A DNA stretch of 64,000 nt from Azorinus chamasolen (GCA_963576725.1 OY755237.1:64891423-64955422), one strand, 5' to 3'. Positions 33,406 to 43,938 are shown, counted from the stretch's first letter. The notes: generated from the letters alone by a model not told the origin. Program-made: numbers and translations.

Positions 33406-36400
33406 ACGGGATCCGGCTTCCACAGGCTGCCTAGCTCGGTTCCGTGAAAGATAACCTTGATAGGAATGTCTAATGTCTAAATTGGATAATATTTAGACCC
33501 CCGTGTTCTCACTGCAATGGGCTACATGTACCCCGGCCTGCGCGGTTCTGTCCCGTTGACGGTCCCATTTAACGGCACAGGAGCCGACTGCTCCGGCTCT
33601 CATGGTTCCGTTTCCGTGGTAGAGCCCCGTATTCGCACAAGAGCCGCCTGCCGCGAGCTGCGCTGCTCGGACCCGTGTAAGATTACCGTATTTGCATGGT
33701 AGCCACCGTTACAAGGTTCCATGGAAAGTCCTGTTGCAGCACGCTAGCCGACTACCCCGAAGAGCGTGGGTTCTTCCCCGTGGTAGAACCCCCCCCCCCG
33801 TGTTCTCGCGGCAGCAGGCTGCCCCCGCCTGCGCGGATCTGTCCCGTGGAAGGTCCTCGTTGAAGCACGGGAGCCGACTGCCCTGGCGCGTGGCTCCGTC
33901 CTTGTGCTAAATTCCCGGACTCGCACGGGATCAATGCCACAGGCAGCGCGGCTCCGTCCCGTGAAAGATCACCGTGTTAGCAGGGCATCGGGTTTTCCCC
34001 GCCTTCGCGTCTGGAAGATCCCCGTTGAAGCACGGGAGTCCACTGCCTCGGCCTATCCGGATTCGTCCCGTGGTAGACCCAGTGTACGCAGCCTGGCAAA
34101 TTGTCCAACGTCGAAATTAGACAATTGTTAGACATTTTTCCCAATTTGATAGAATTTTCTAATGTCTAAATTGGACAATATTTAAACATTTCCCCAATTA
34201 TCTCACAGCAGCGGGCTGCCCCGACTTGTGCGGCTTTGTCATGTGGAAGATCCCCATTGAAGCACGGGAGTTTAACTCCGTCCCGAGGTAGACCCAATGT
34301 TCCCGGCCTGGCAAATTGTCCAATGTCGAAATTAGACAGTTGTTAGACAAATCTCTTGACTGGATAGAAATGTCTAATGTCTAAATTGAGCAATATTTAG
34401 ACATTTTTCCCAGCCAGGCCAATTGTCAAACGTCGAAATTACACACTTGTTAGACATTTTACCGACTTGATAGAACTGTCTTTAAATTGGACAATACGTA
34501 CATTTTGTATTTAGACATTTTTCCCGGCCAGGAAAATTGTCCAACGTCGAAATTAGACACTTTTTAGATATTTTTAAACACTTTTTCCGACTTGATAGAA
34601 ATGTCTTATGTCTAAATTGAACAATATTTAGACACCTCCTCCCCCGTGTTATCACGATAGAGGGCTGCACAGGCCTACGCGGCTCTGTCGCGCGGACGTC
34701 CCGTTTGAAGCACGGGACTCGACTGCCCCGGCGCGAATGGCTCCGTTCCCGTAGTAGATCTCCGTGTTTGCACTGGAACCGGCTGCTGCGAGCTGCGCTG
34801 CTCGGTCCCGTGTAAGGTTACCGTATTAGCGTGGCAGCGGGCTTCCCCGGCAAAAAAGCTCTGGCACTCGCGGCTCCGTCTTCGTGGTAGATTCCCGTGT
34901 TCACACGGGACCGCATACCGCAGGCTTCGCGGCTCGGTCCCATAAATATCACAGTGTTAGCACGGCATCGGGCTTCCCCAGGCAGATTCTCGTTGAAGTA
35001 CGGTAGCCGACTGCTCCGGCCCATGCGGCTTCGACCCGTGGTAGAACCCTATGTTCGCGGCCCGGCATATTGTCCAACGTCGACATTAGACAATTTGTTA
35101 GACATTTTTCCCGATTTGATAAAATTTCTAATGTCTACATTGGACAATATTTAAACATTTTCCCCATTTATCTCACAGCAGCGGGCTGCCCCGACTTGTG
35201 CGGCTCTGTTCCGTGGAAGATCCCCATTGAAGCACGGGAGTTTAACTCCGTCCCGAGGTAGATCCAATGTTCCCGGCCTGGCAAATTGTCCAATGTCGAA
35301 ATTAGACAGTTGTTAGACAAATCTCCTGACTGGATAGAAATGTCTAATGTCTAAATTGAACACTATTTAGACACTTTTCCCAGCCAGGCAAATTGTCAAA
35401 TATCGAAATTACACACTTGTTAGACATTTTACCGACTTGATAGAACTGTCTTATGTATAAATTGGACAATATTTAGACATTTTTCCCGGCCAGGAAAATT
35501 ATCCAACGTCGAAATTAGACACTTTTTAGATATTTTTAAACGTTTTTTAGATATTTTTTAAACACTTTTTCCGACTTGATAGAAATGTCTTATGACTAAA
35601 TTGAACAATATTTAGACACCCCCCCCCCCGTGTTATCACGATAGGGGGCTGCCCAGGCCTACGCGGCACTGTCGCGTGGAAGTCCCGTTTGAAGTACGGG
35701 ACTCGACTGCCCCGGCGCGAATGGCTCCGTTCCCGTAGTAGATCTCCGTGTTTGCACGGGAACCGGCTGCTGCGAGCTGCGCTGCTCGGTCCTGTGCAAG
35801 GTTACCGTATTAGCGTGGCAGCGGGCTTCCCCAGCAAAATAGCTCTTGCTCCGACTGCCCTGGCGCTCGCGGCTCCGTATTCGTGGTAGATTCCCGTGTT
35901 CACATGGGACCCGCCTGTCGCAGGCTTCGCGGCTCGGTTCCGTAAAACATCACCGCGTTAGCACGGCATCGGGCTTCCCCAGGCAGATTCCCGTTGAAGT
36001 ACGGTAGCCAACTGATCCGGTCCATGCGGCTTCGTCCCGCAGCCTGGCAAATTGTCCAAAATCGAAATTTAACACTTGTTCGACAATTTTACGACTTGAT
36101 AGAAATGTCAAATTATCGGCAAATTCTCAAACGTCGAAATTAGACACTTGTTAGACATTTTCCCCATTTGATATCTAAATTGGACAATATTTAGACTTTT
36201 TTCCCGGTCAGGCAAATTGTCTAACGTCTAAATTAGATACTTGTTAGACAATTTTCCCGACATGATAGAAATGTGTAATGTCTAATTGGACAATATTTAG
36301 ACATTTTCCCGTTCCGGGAAATTGTCCAACGTCGAACCTAGACAATTTAAGACACTTTTTTCCACTTGATAGAAATGTCTAATGTCTAAATTGGAAAATA

Positions 36401-36519
36401 TTTAGACAATTACCGGTCCGGCAAATTGTCCAACCTCGAAATAAGACACTTGTTAGACAATTTTTCCGGCTTGATAAAAATGTCTTTTGTCTAAATTGGG
36501 ACACTATTTGGACATTTTC
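33406..36519. other. Core of the foldback element: mosaic of GC-rich and AT-rich modules
   Basis: GC-rich modules with CACGGGAGCCGACTGCCCCG, GGCTCCGTCCCGTGGTAGA and CCGTGTTCGCACGGGA motifs alternate with about a dozen AT-rich modules of roughly 100 bp. The AT-rich modules have ATTGTCCAACGTCGAAATTA near one end and TGTCTAAATTGGACAATATT at the other, making each imperfectly palindromic. A block of about 0.97 kb is present twice in tandem (from about 34,085 and 35,055). The base composition differs sharply from both arms and from the flanking genome. No protein, tRNA or rRNA was recognised. Confidence 0.8.
34085..36040 (+). repeat. 0.97-kb direct duplication inside the core
   Basis: TCTCACAGCAGCGGGCTGCC at 34,201 recurs at 35,171 (offset 970). 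GTAGTAGATCTCCGTGTTTG near 34,751 recurs near 35,735 (offset 984). The copies differ by small insertions and substitutions. The second copy carries an extra TTTTTAGATATTTTTAAAC-type duplication near 35,520-35,560. Confidence 0.85.
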
Positions 36520-39464
36520 GCTAATGTACTTCTGAATGTCTAACACACTGCAGCAGTGGATTCGCTGAGAAACTATTTTTGCCGAATGTACTTCTGAATG
36601 TCTAACGCACTGCAGCAGTACATTCGCCCATGTACTTTTGAATGCCTAACACACTGCAGCAGTACATTCGCCAATGTACTTCTGAATGTCTAACCCACTG
36701 CAGCAGTGGATTCGCTGAAAAACTAATTTTTCCGAATGTACTTCTGAATGTCTAACGCACTGCTGCAGTACATTCGACTATGTACTTTTGAATGCCTAAC
36801 ACACTGCAGCAGTACATTTAGCAATGTACTTCTGAATGTCTAACACACTGCAGCAGTGGATTCGCTGAAAAACTATTTTTGCCGAATGTACTTCTGAATG
36901 TCTAACGCACTGCAGCAGTACATTCACCTATGTACTTTTGAATGCCTAACACACTGCAGCAGTACATTCGCCAATGTACTTCTGAATGTCTAACCCACTG
37001 CAGCAGTGGATTCGTTGAAAAACTAATTTTTCCGAATGTACTTCTGAATGTCTAACGCACTGCTGCAGTACATTCGACTATGTACTTTTGAATGCCTAAC
37101 ACACTGCAGCAGTACATTCGCCCATGTACTTTTGAATGCCTAACACACTGCAGCAGTATATTTAGCAATGTACTTCTGAATGTCTAACACACTGCAGCAG
37201 TGGATTCGCTGAAAAACTATTTTTGCCGAATGTACTTCTGAATGTCTAACGCACTGCAGCAGTACATTCGCCCATGTATATTTGAATGCCTAACACACTG
37301 CAGCAGTACATTCGCCAATGTACTTCTGAATGTCTAACCCACTGCAGCAGTGGATTCGCTGAAAAACTAATTTTTCCGAATGTACTTCTGAATGTCTAAC
37401 GCACTGCTGCAGTACATTCGACTATGTACTTTTGAATGCCTAACACACTGCAGCAGTACATTCGCCAATGTACTTCTGAATGTCTAACACACTGCAGCAG
37501 TGGATTCGCTGAAAAACTATTTTTTCCGAATGTACTTCTGAATGTCTAACGCACTGCTGCAGCACATTCGACTATGTACTTTTGAATGCCTAACACACTG
37601 CAGCAGTACATTTAGCAATGTACTTCTGAATGTCTAACACACTGCAGCAGTGGATTCGCTGAAAAACTATTTTTGCCGAATGTACTTCTGAATGTCTAAC
37701 ACACTGCAGCAGTAAATTCGCCTATGTACTTTTGAATGCCTAACACACTGCAGCAGTACATTCGCCAATGTACTTCTGAATGTCTAACCCATTGCAGCAG
37801 TGGATTCGCTGAAAAACTATTTTTTCCGAATGTACTTCTGAATGTCTAACGCACTGCTGCAGTACATTCGACTATGTACTTTTGAATGCCTAACACACTG
37901 CAGCAGTACATTCGCCAATGTACTTCTGAACGTCTAACACACTGCAGCAGTGGATTCGCTGAAAAACTAATTTTTCCGAATGTACTTCTGAATGTCTAAC
38001 GCACTGCAGCAGTACATTCGCCCATGTACTTTTGAATGCCTAACACACTGCAGCAGTACATTCGCCAATGTACTTCTGAATGTCTAACCCACTGCAGCAG
38101 TGGATTCGCTGAAAAACTAATTTTTCCGAATGTACTTCTGAATGTCTAACGCACTGCTGCAGTACATTCGACTATGTACTTTTGAATGCCTAACACACTG
38201 CAGCAGTACATTCGCCAATGTACTTCTGAATGTCTAACACACTGCAGCAGTGGATTCGCTGAAAAAGTTTTTCCGAATGTACTTCTGAATGTCTAACGCA
38301 CTGCAGCAGTACATTCGCCTATGTACTTCTGAATGCCTAACACACTGCAGCAGTACATTTGCCAATGTACTTCTGAATGTCTAACCCACTGCAGCAGTGG
38401 ATTCGCTGAAAAACTAATTTTTCCGAATGTACTTCTGAATGTCTAACGCACTGCTGCAGTACATTCGACTATATACTTTTGAATGCCTAACACACTGCAG
38501 CAGTACATTCGCCAATGTACTTCTGAATGTCTAACACACTGCAGCAGTGGATTCGCTGAAAAACTAATTTTTCCGAATGTACTTCTGAATGTCTAACGCA
38601 CTGCTGCAGTACATTCGACTATGTACTTCTGAATGCCTAACACACTGCAGCAGTACATTCGCCAATATACTTCTGAACGTCTAACACACTGCAGCAGTGG
38701 ATTCGCTGAAAAAATATTTTTTCCGAATGTACTTCTGAATGTCTAACGCACTGCAGCAGTACAATCGCCCATGTACTTTTGAATGCCTAACACACTACAG
38801 CAGTACATTCGTCAATGTACTTCTGAATGTCTAACACACTGCAGCAGTGGATTCGTTGAAAAACTATTTTTTCCGAATGTACTTCTGAATGTCTAACGCA
38901 CTGCTGCAGTACATTCGACTATGTACTTTTGAATGCCTAACACACTGCAGCAGTACATTCGCCAATGTACTTCTGAATGTCTAACACACTGCTGCAGTGG
39001 ATTCGCTGAAAAACTATTTTTTCCGAAAGTACTTCTGAATGTCTAACGCACTGCAGCAGTACATTCGCCTATGTACTTTTGAATGCCTAACACACTGCAG
39101 TAGTACATTTGCCAATGTACTTCTGAATGTCTAACCCACTGCAGCAGTGGATTCGCTGAAAAACTAATTTTTCCGAATGTACTTCTGAATGTCTAACGCA
39201 CTGCTGCAGTACATTCGACTATGTACTTTTGAATGCCTAACACACTGCAGCAGTACATTCGCCAATGTACTTCTGAATGTCTAACACACTGCAGCAGTGG
39301 ATTCGTTGAAAAACTATTTTTTCCGAATGTACTTCTGAATGTCTAACGCACTGCTGCAGTACATTCGACTATGTACTTCTGAATGCATAACACACTGCAG
39401 CAGTACATTCGCCAATGTACTTCTGAATGTCTAATACCTAACCCACTGCCAACTTCACGCAAAT
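36520..39464 (-). repeat. Right arm: inverted 150-bp higher-order tandem array
   Basis: Same unit as the left arm in reverse (CACTGCAGCAGTGGATTCGC TGAAAAACTA), about 19-20 units with the same 150-bp period (for example the CCGAATGTACTTCTG block recurs near 37,378, 37,528, 37,678 and 37,828). Arm-specific variants occur: TTTTTGCCGAA spacers and GTACATTCGACTATG junctions are common here. The two arms have therefore diverged in variant content although their outer 90 bp match. Confidence 0.9.
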
Positions 39465-39472
39465 TGTTAGAA
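39465..39472 (+). repeat. Target-site duplication, right of the foldback element
   Basis: TGTTAGAA directly follows CGCAAAT, matching 29,599-29,606. Confidence 0.8.
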
Positions 39473-39529
39473 AGTATATTTCTTGTAATTAAAGTTATTT
39501 CTACGACTAAACGTTTCACAATTAAGCAT

Positions 39530-39640
39530 TCATCTATACAACACATCCACCAATCCAACACATCCACCCATTAATCACATACACCTATCCATCAACCATC
39601 CATCCAACACTTCCATCCATCTAACACATCTACCCGTCTT
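39530..39640 (+). repeat. Low-complexity (CCAT)n/(CCAA)n tract
   Basis: Degenerate tract of CATCCACC, CCATCCAACA and similar words. No gene content. Confidence 0.7.
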
Positions 39641-39653
39641 ATTGCCTTCTATG

Positions 39654-40077
39654 TACAGTAAACTCTGTCTTTAGCGACCATAAAATATTAATTATGGGTC
39701 TGTAAGACCGGAGATAGCTTTAATGTAGAAAAATACTGTAGTAGATTTCTGCATTACGTTTGTCGTGTATTAACCCTTCGCTTGCTGAATTTTTTTTCTC
39801 CTTCTTTACCCATGCCCTGTTGTATAATTACATATATCTTCACTGTGTACACGTATTTCGCTGTGCAATCACTGCGGTGGAGTGCACTGGTTGCAAATCA
39901 ACTTGTAAATAGTGCAGACCCTGATGAGACAGCTCCTGCAGGAGGTGTATCATCTGGGTCTTCACTATTTACAGGTAGGTATATTGACGCGATTAGCAAG
40001 CGAAGGGTTAAGGAACCACCTGCTTTTAAAGATTCCTGTGTCCAATCAATGTACAGTCGCTTATGTCAGGTTCTACA
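39654..40077 (+). mobile_element. Family B MITE split by a nested family C MITE
   Basis: The left part (39,654-39,769) starts TACAGTAAACTCTGTCTTTA and ends ...TTTGTCGTGTA. The right part (40,012-40,077) reads GGAACCACCTGCTTTTAAAG and ends in GTCAGGTTCTAC. Intact B copies read GTCCTGCATTAAGCAACCAC at the junction, so the C element entered at that TTAA. Confidence 0.85.
39770..40011 (+). mobile_element. Family C MITE (piggyBac-like), copy 2, nested in B
   Basis: TTAACCCTTCGCTTGCTGAA at the left and GCAAGCGAAGGGTTAA at the right. The hairpin AGACAGCTCCTGCAGGAGGT has small mismatches in the second arm (TATCATC for TCTCATC). It shares the long arm and ends with the other four C copies, with a short deletion just after the left end. 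Confidence 0.9.
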
Positions 40078-40255
40078 GCATATAACGTATACGCATATAC
40101 ATGTATATTACAAGAGAGTCAGTCTGTGTAGATGCGTCAGCAGAAACCTTAACAAGAGAATTAATTTGCGATGTCGATGTATTAGAAAACACGAGAAATA
40201 GATCCAAGCTCTCGCCGTAAGGAGATTTAATTGTTGTTGATAAATGATGGTATTA

Positions 40256-40454
40256 TTGACCCTTTAAACTCACAATTTCGAAATGACTGTCCCAATTTCA
40301 AACAGCTCAAGCTTACCAGGGTTGATTAAAAGAAAAGCATAACATGGCAAATATTGCAGATCCTGATGCGACGGACCCTCTAGAAGCACCCGTGTTGATC
40401 TACACTGTTATGCAAATGGTATGATTGACGTGTTTCCTGCACTGAAAGGGTTAA
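40256..40454 (+). mobile_element. TTAA MITE related to family A, decayed
   Basis: CAGATCCTGATGCGACGGAC CC and GTTGATCTACACTGTTATGC are remnants of a hairpin. The right end is GCACTGAAAGGGTTAA; the left end near ATTGACCCTTTAA is degenerate. Confidence 0.5.
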
Positions 40455-40640
40455 GGCTGATAAATAATGATACATAGAGTCCCGCTGATTGAGCAGAGCC
40501 TTATAAATACCAGTTACCAGCTATATATAGCTGCTGAAACGAGCAAGAAATAACAGTAGATAGTTCAACAAACATGACAAGTTTATTGTAATAATTTCCA
40601 GGTCATAGACCCATGTGGATACAATTAGTTTAGAATATAG

Positions 40641-40828
40641 TACAGTAGAACCTGTCTTAAGCGGTCATCACAAATAGGTCTAATTATGGGTCTATAAGCA
40701 GGTGGTAGCTTAATGTAGGTCAAAGGTAAAACAGAAAGGAGCTTTCTGCATTACTTTTGCCCTGCATTAAGCAACTTCGTGTTTTTAAGATGCATATAGT
40801 CAATAAACGAATAGCCGATTCTACTGTA
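40641..40828 (+). mobile_element. Family B MITE
   Basis: TACAGTAGAACCTGTCTTAA and the inverse of ATAGCCGATTCTACTGTA. The arms are GCAGGTGGTAGCTTAATGTA and CCCTGCATTAAGCAACTTCG. One side of the central palindrome is shortened. Confidence 0.85.
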
Positions 40829-41179
40829 TAGTATAATATTGATGAGTATGTGTACTAGTTTATAAGAAATTCTTTTAAAAAGAATCTGCTATAGCTCGTT
40901 ATTTCATACCGACCGGGACAAACTTTCACAGTATGTGACACATGACTTGGATTTTAAATTATTAAGCAAGCCATATATGGCAATTAGTGCGCTTTTACTA
41001 ACACCAGTATACAATGGCGGTTTCCCTTGTTTATGAATGGGTATCATTTGTCCCAACGTTAACAATGCCATGATTACTATCTGATATTGACGTATACTTA
41101 TTATTATGGTCATGATACGTATATTAAATCGCGCCATGACAAAACCAGCTTTAGCCCGCTGTCAACTGATCCATGATAA

Positions 41180-41250
41180 CCTTTGGAAACAGTTTGGATC
41201 CTGATGAGACACCGAATAACTCATCAGAATCCAAACTGTTTGATACACAA
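41180..41250 (+). mobile_element. Family D hairpin
   Basis: GAAACAGTTTGGATCCTGAT GAGACACCGAATAA pairs with CTCATCAGAATCCAAACTGTTT. The inner stem is partly deleted and the outer TTAA ends are not visible. Confidence 0.65.
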
Positions 41251-41657
41251 TGCATGTTGGTAGACACACTGATTATAGCTTGAATGTTGAGTGTGTAGCG
41301 GATGATAAATTTTGTATAACAATTTGCTCAGCAGGCTAAAAGTTAATGACATGCTGTGTCTACCCTGATTAAGCTCATTTTCAAATACACAACATCGATA
41401 AGTATTGATACTGTTTGATATGTGTCAAATAGTGGTGTCTGGTTTGTGTCAATGGTGCACACCCTATGCGGACGGTAATCCGGGTCTACACTGTTTGAAT
41501 GTCACTAACTTTGGTTTTGACATGACACGGGTCATATTACTGTCACATATGATGAAGTAGTTCATATGTGTTTTAAAACAGTTTACTTTAGTTATCCCCT
41601 ATCAAGTGTACTATTCAACATCAGAACTTAAACGTTAAATTAACAAAAGCCGCGATG

Positions 41658-41871
41658 TTAACTCTTTGCACGCTAGTGGCGAAACTGTGATTACTTATGC
41701 AAACAGTTTGGACCCAGATGAGACGCCGCACAATGCGGCGTCTCATCAGGATCCAAACTGTTTGTCACTTTGGCCATATTTTTGCAAAGAAATTAGAGAA
41801 AATTTATTTTTAGCATTGAAGCAGACGAAAATTGTTGCAGACGAAAATTTACTTAGCGTGCAAAGAGTTAA
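41658..41871 (+). mobile_element. Family D MITE, complete, TTAA-flanked
   Basis: TTAACTCTTTGCACGCTA at the left is the exact inverse of TAGCGTGCAAAGAGTTAA at the right. The hairpin is CAAACAGTTTGGACCCAGAT GAGACGCCGCA and its inverse TGCGGCGTCTCATCAGGATC CAAACTGTTTG. A 13-14-bp direct repeat (GCAGACGAAAATT) lies near 41,822-41,850. This is the best-preserved D copy and shows that the family is another TTAA-targeting one. Confidence 0.9.
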
Positions 41872-41994
41872 ATTAAAGTTTGCACACTCAACATTCATAT
41901 ACCGATATTGAATTAACAATTTCGATTTCCTAAAGTTAATCTGATTTATTACTCATAAACCAAGAATTATACCGACACTTAATATGATTAGAAA

Positions 41995-42640
41995 ACATGA
42001 TGGCATAGCTATTTTTATATCTCACAATGATAGTGGAGGGGGATATAGGAATTGTCTCCATCCATCCGTCTGTTTGTCCGTCTATGCGTATTTCCACCTT
42101 TCGTGTATGGTTCATATTTCTCAACCACTTGGCTTATCTTCATTAAACGTTTACAAAACATTATCTCATCAGGACGACATGCAAACTGTAAGTTTCAGTG
42201 ATGTTAATGGAAGGTCAAGGTCGATTATATTTAAAGGCAGGGGCTTGTTTGTTTTTTGAGTCTATATCTCATAAAACACATTGATGAGTTTCATGAAGCT
42301 TTGATAAAATATTTATCTTACCAAGACAATGTGCAGAAAGCATATTTCAACGGTGTCATTCGAAACGATGCCAATCGAAAGTCAAGGTCAAGGCGAGGTG
42401 TATATAGTGTACCCAGTCTATATCTCCTAAACCTAGTACATGTTTTGGAATGTCAGGTCATTGTCAGATATTTTTGTATGATATAACATTGCTAATTACA
42501 CTGCAAGGGTTCACTTATTTGGAATGGAGAAAGGCTTCCTGGGGAAAGGAAAGGGTCTGATCTTAATTATTTGGTCATTTCTTTTATTGTAGGGGCATTT
42601 ATGTCAACTCTATTGATATGCCTTCGTCGGTGGAACCGTA
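41995..42640 (+). repeat. Dispersed repeat with Pro/Ser-rich pseudo-coding tract
   Basis: Begins with GTGGAGGGGGATATAGG and a (CCATCCGTCTGT) tract, has ATGGAAGGTCAAGGTCG-like words repeated near 42,210 and 42,385, and ends near GTAGGGGCATTTATGTCAAC. Its style matches 19.28 and 28.2 kb. The open frames (41,984-42,486) are not supported as genes. Confidence 0.5.
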
Positions 42641-42734
42641 CCCCAATAAACACACACACATACACATTGTGGACACCAATGTAGTGGCATGTATTTAAGA
42701 GCCAACGTAATCATAGGAGTTTTAAATGCAAATG

Positions 42735-42848
42735 GCTGCTGAAGGCATGACATAAGTAATGTAGAAAACCTGCATTAAGCTCCCACCTGTCTTAAAGATC
42801 TATAATTAAACCTCGTTTTGACAGTCGTTTTAGACAGGTTCTGTTGTA
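42735..42848 (+). mobile_element. Family B fragment
   Basis: AAGTAATGTAGAAAACCTGC ATTAAG, then CCACCTGTCTTAAAGATC and GTCGTTTTAGACAGGTTCTG TTGTA: the right half of a B element with the palindrome collapsed. Confidence 0.65.
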
Positions 42849-43171
42849 CCTTCCATCAGACCAATAATTAGACTTCTGTTTAATGTCCGCTTAAGACAGA
42901 TGCTAGTGTAAATGCAAAACGCTTTGTTGCAACTATGAAAACCGGTCTGTATCTTTGTTGTTTTCAAAACCGTAGTGAGAGTTTCCAAGCAATTTGGATC
43001 CTTGCAAGGTGTTTAGTGACTAAGCATTACTCTTTGGCTTGTAAATCACTAGCCACTTGCACGCAAATAATTAAAAGTACCATCAATGACAAAAATGAGT
43101 GTTTTGTTGCCTTTTGTTGTGCGGGATGCTGCTGCTGGTGGTAGTGTATGCTAGGGCATAACGTATCTAGC

Positions 43172-43442
43172 TACAGTAGAACATGTCTTAAGCGGCCATC
43201 AAAGAGAGGTCTAATTTATAAGGCAGGTTGTAGCTTAATGCAGATCAAAAGCAATGCAAAAAACTCCCAATAAGAGATTCCGTAAGCCACCATCAATATG
43301 TTCTAATAACAGGACTATACGGCATGTGGTGCATTAATGCAGGTCAAAAGTAATGCAGAGAGCCCTGCATTAAGCAACCACCTGCATTTTAACACTCCTA
43401 TGTTTAATTACTGAATGGTCGCTTAAAACAGGTTCTGCTGTA
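43172..43442 (+). mobile_element. Family B MITE, composite of two copies
   Basis: Starts TACAGTAGAACATGTCTTAA and ends AAACAGGTTCTGCTGTA. Inside, the left arm occurs twice (GCAGGTTGTAGCTTAATGCA and GCATGTGGTGCATTAATGCA), with a second partial left end (CGTAAGCCACCATCAATATG) between. Likely an unequal exchange or self-insertion. Confidence 0.75.
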
Positions 43443-43671
43443 TAGCATGTGATATATTATTAAGTTCACTGTTAATTAATTAACTCTTTCCATACTGGTC
43501 GTGGATTCCTCATTACTTAGGCAAAGTGTCCGGAGAGTAATTAGGATCCCAACTGTATGATAATTATTCATTTAATCTCTGACCATGGAGAAGTTCAAGT
43601 TAAGAGTCTACAACGGACAAAAACGTTGCAGACCACATTTACTCTGACCTTTTACCTGATAGAAATACATT

Positions 43672-43762
43672 TGCAAACAGAGTAGACCAAGATCAGACGG
43701 CTTCAGCAGGTATCATACGGCACCTTGATATCCTCTGTTTGCTTATGGGGTAATATAAATCT
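43672..43762 (+). mobile_element. Family A hairpin fragment
   Basis: TTTGCAAACAGAGTAGACCA AGATCAGACGGCTTC followed by a decayed second arm and CTCTGTTTGCTTATGGGGTA. It runs directly into a family G palindrome. Confidence 0.6.
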
Positions 43763-43938
43763 GGGTCCATGCTTATAAAGCTTCTTTAGTTGAGTCCGAG
43801 TTCGTTCTTATGCTTTTGATTGGTCAGATTTGAGTTCTCAAGCTTTTGATTGGTCAGATTTGAGCCAAAGGCTCAACTCTGATCAATCAAAAACTTGAGA
43901 ACGAACTCAGACTCAACTAAGAGTTTTACTAGCATGAT
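43763..43938 (+). mobile_element. Family G palindrome with CCAAT- and TATA-like boxes, copy 1
   Basis: CTGGGTCCATGCTTATAAAG, then TTAGTTGAGTCCGAGTTCGT, then two direct copies of CTTTTGATTGGTCAGATTTG AG, a turn at CCAAAGGCTC, and the inverse arms (ATCAATCAAAAACTTGAGAA, TCAGACTCAACTAAGAG). It is a large stem with one arm duplicated. Each arm has TATAAAG-like and ATTGG words. A MITE is likely; promoter activity is speculation. Confidence 0.75.

Larger units (their letters stand above)
29607..39464. mobile_element. 9.86-kb foldback-type transposable element
   Basis: The left end ATTTGCGTGAAGTTGGCAGT and right end ACTGCCAACTTCACGCAAAT are exact inverses, and identity continues inward through GGGTTAGGTATTAGACATTC into the repeat arrays. 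Left arm about 29,607-33,405, core 33,406-36,519, right arm 36,520-39,464. An apparent target-site duplication flanks the whole unit. Long inverted arms built of tandem subrepeats are the defining feature of foldback elements such as Drosophila FB and Galileo. No transposase frame is present in the arms or core (longest core frame about 85 codons, no motif), so this copy is non-autonomous. The superfamily is open: an 8-bp duplication would fit P/Galileo-like or hAT; 9-10 bp would fit Mutator-like. Confidence 0.85.

Noticed and set aside
33406..36519. GC-rich core as rDNA, tRNA cluster or bacterial gene transfer
   Set aside because: No conserved rRNA or tRNA words were found; the longest frames are about 85 codons, overlap on both strands and have no motif.
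41697..41766. CTGATGAG motifs in families C and D as possible hammerhead ribozymes
   Set aside because: The conserved GAAA of the hammerhead core and the cleavage-site context are missing; the motif is simply part of the palindrome stem.
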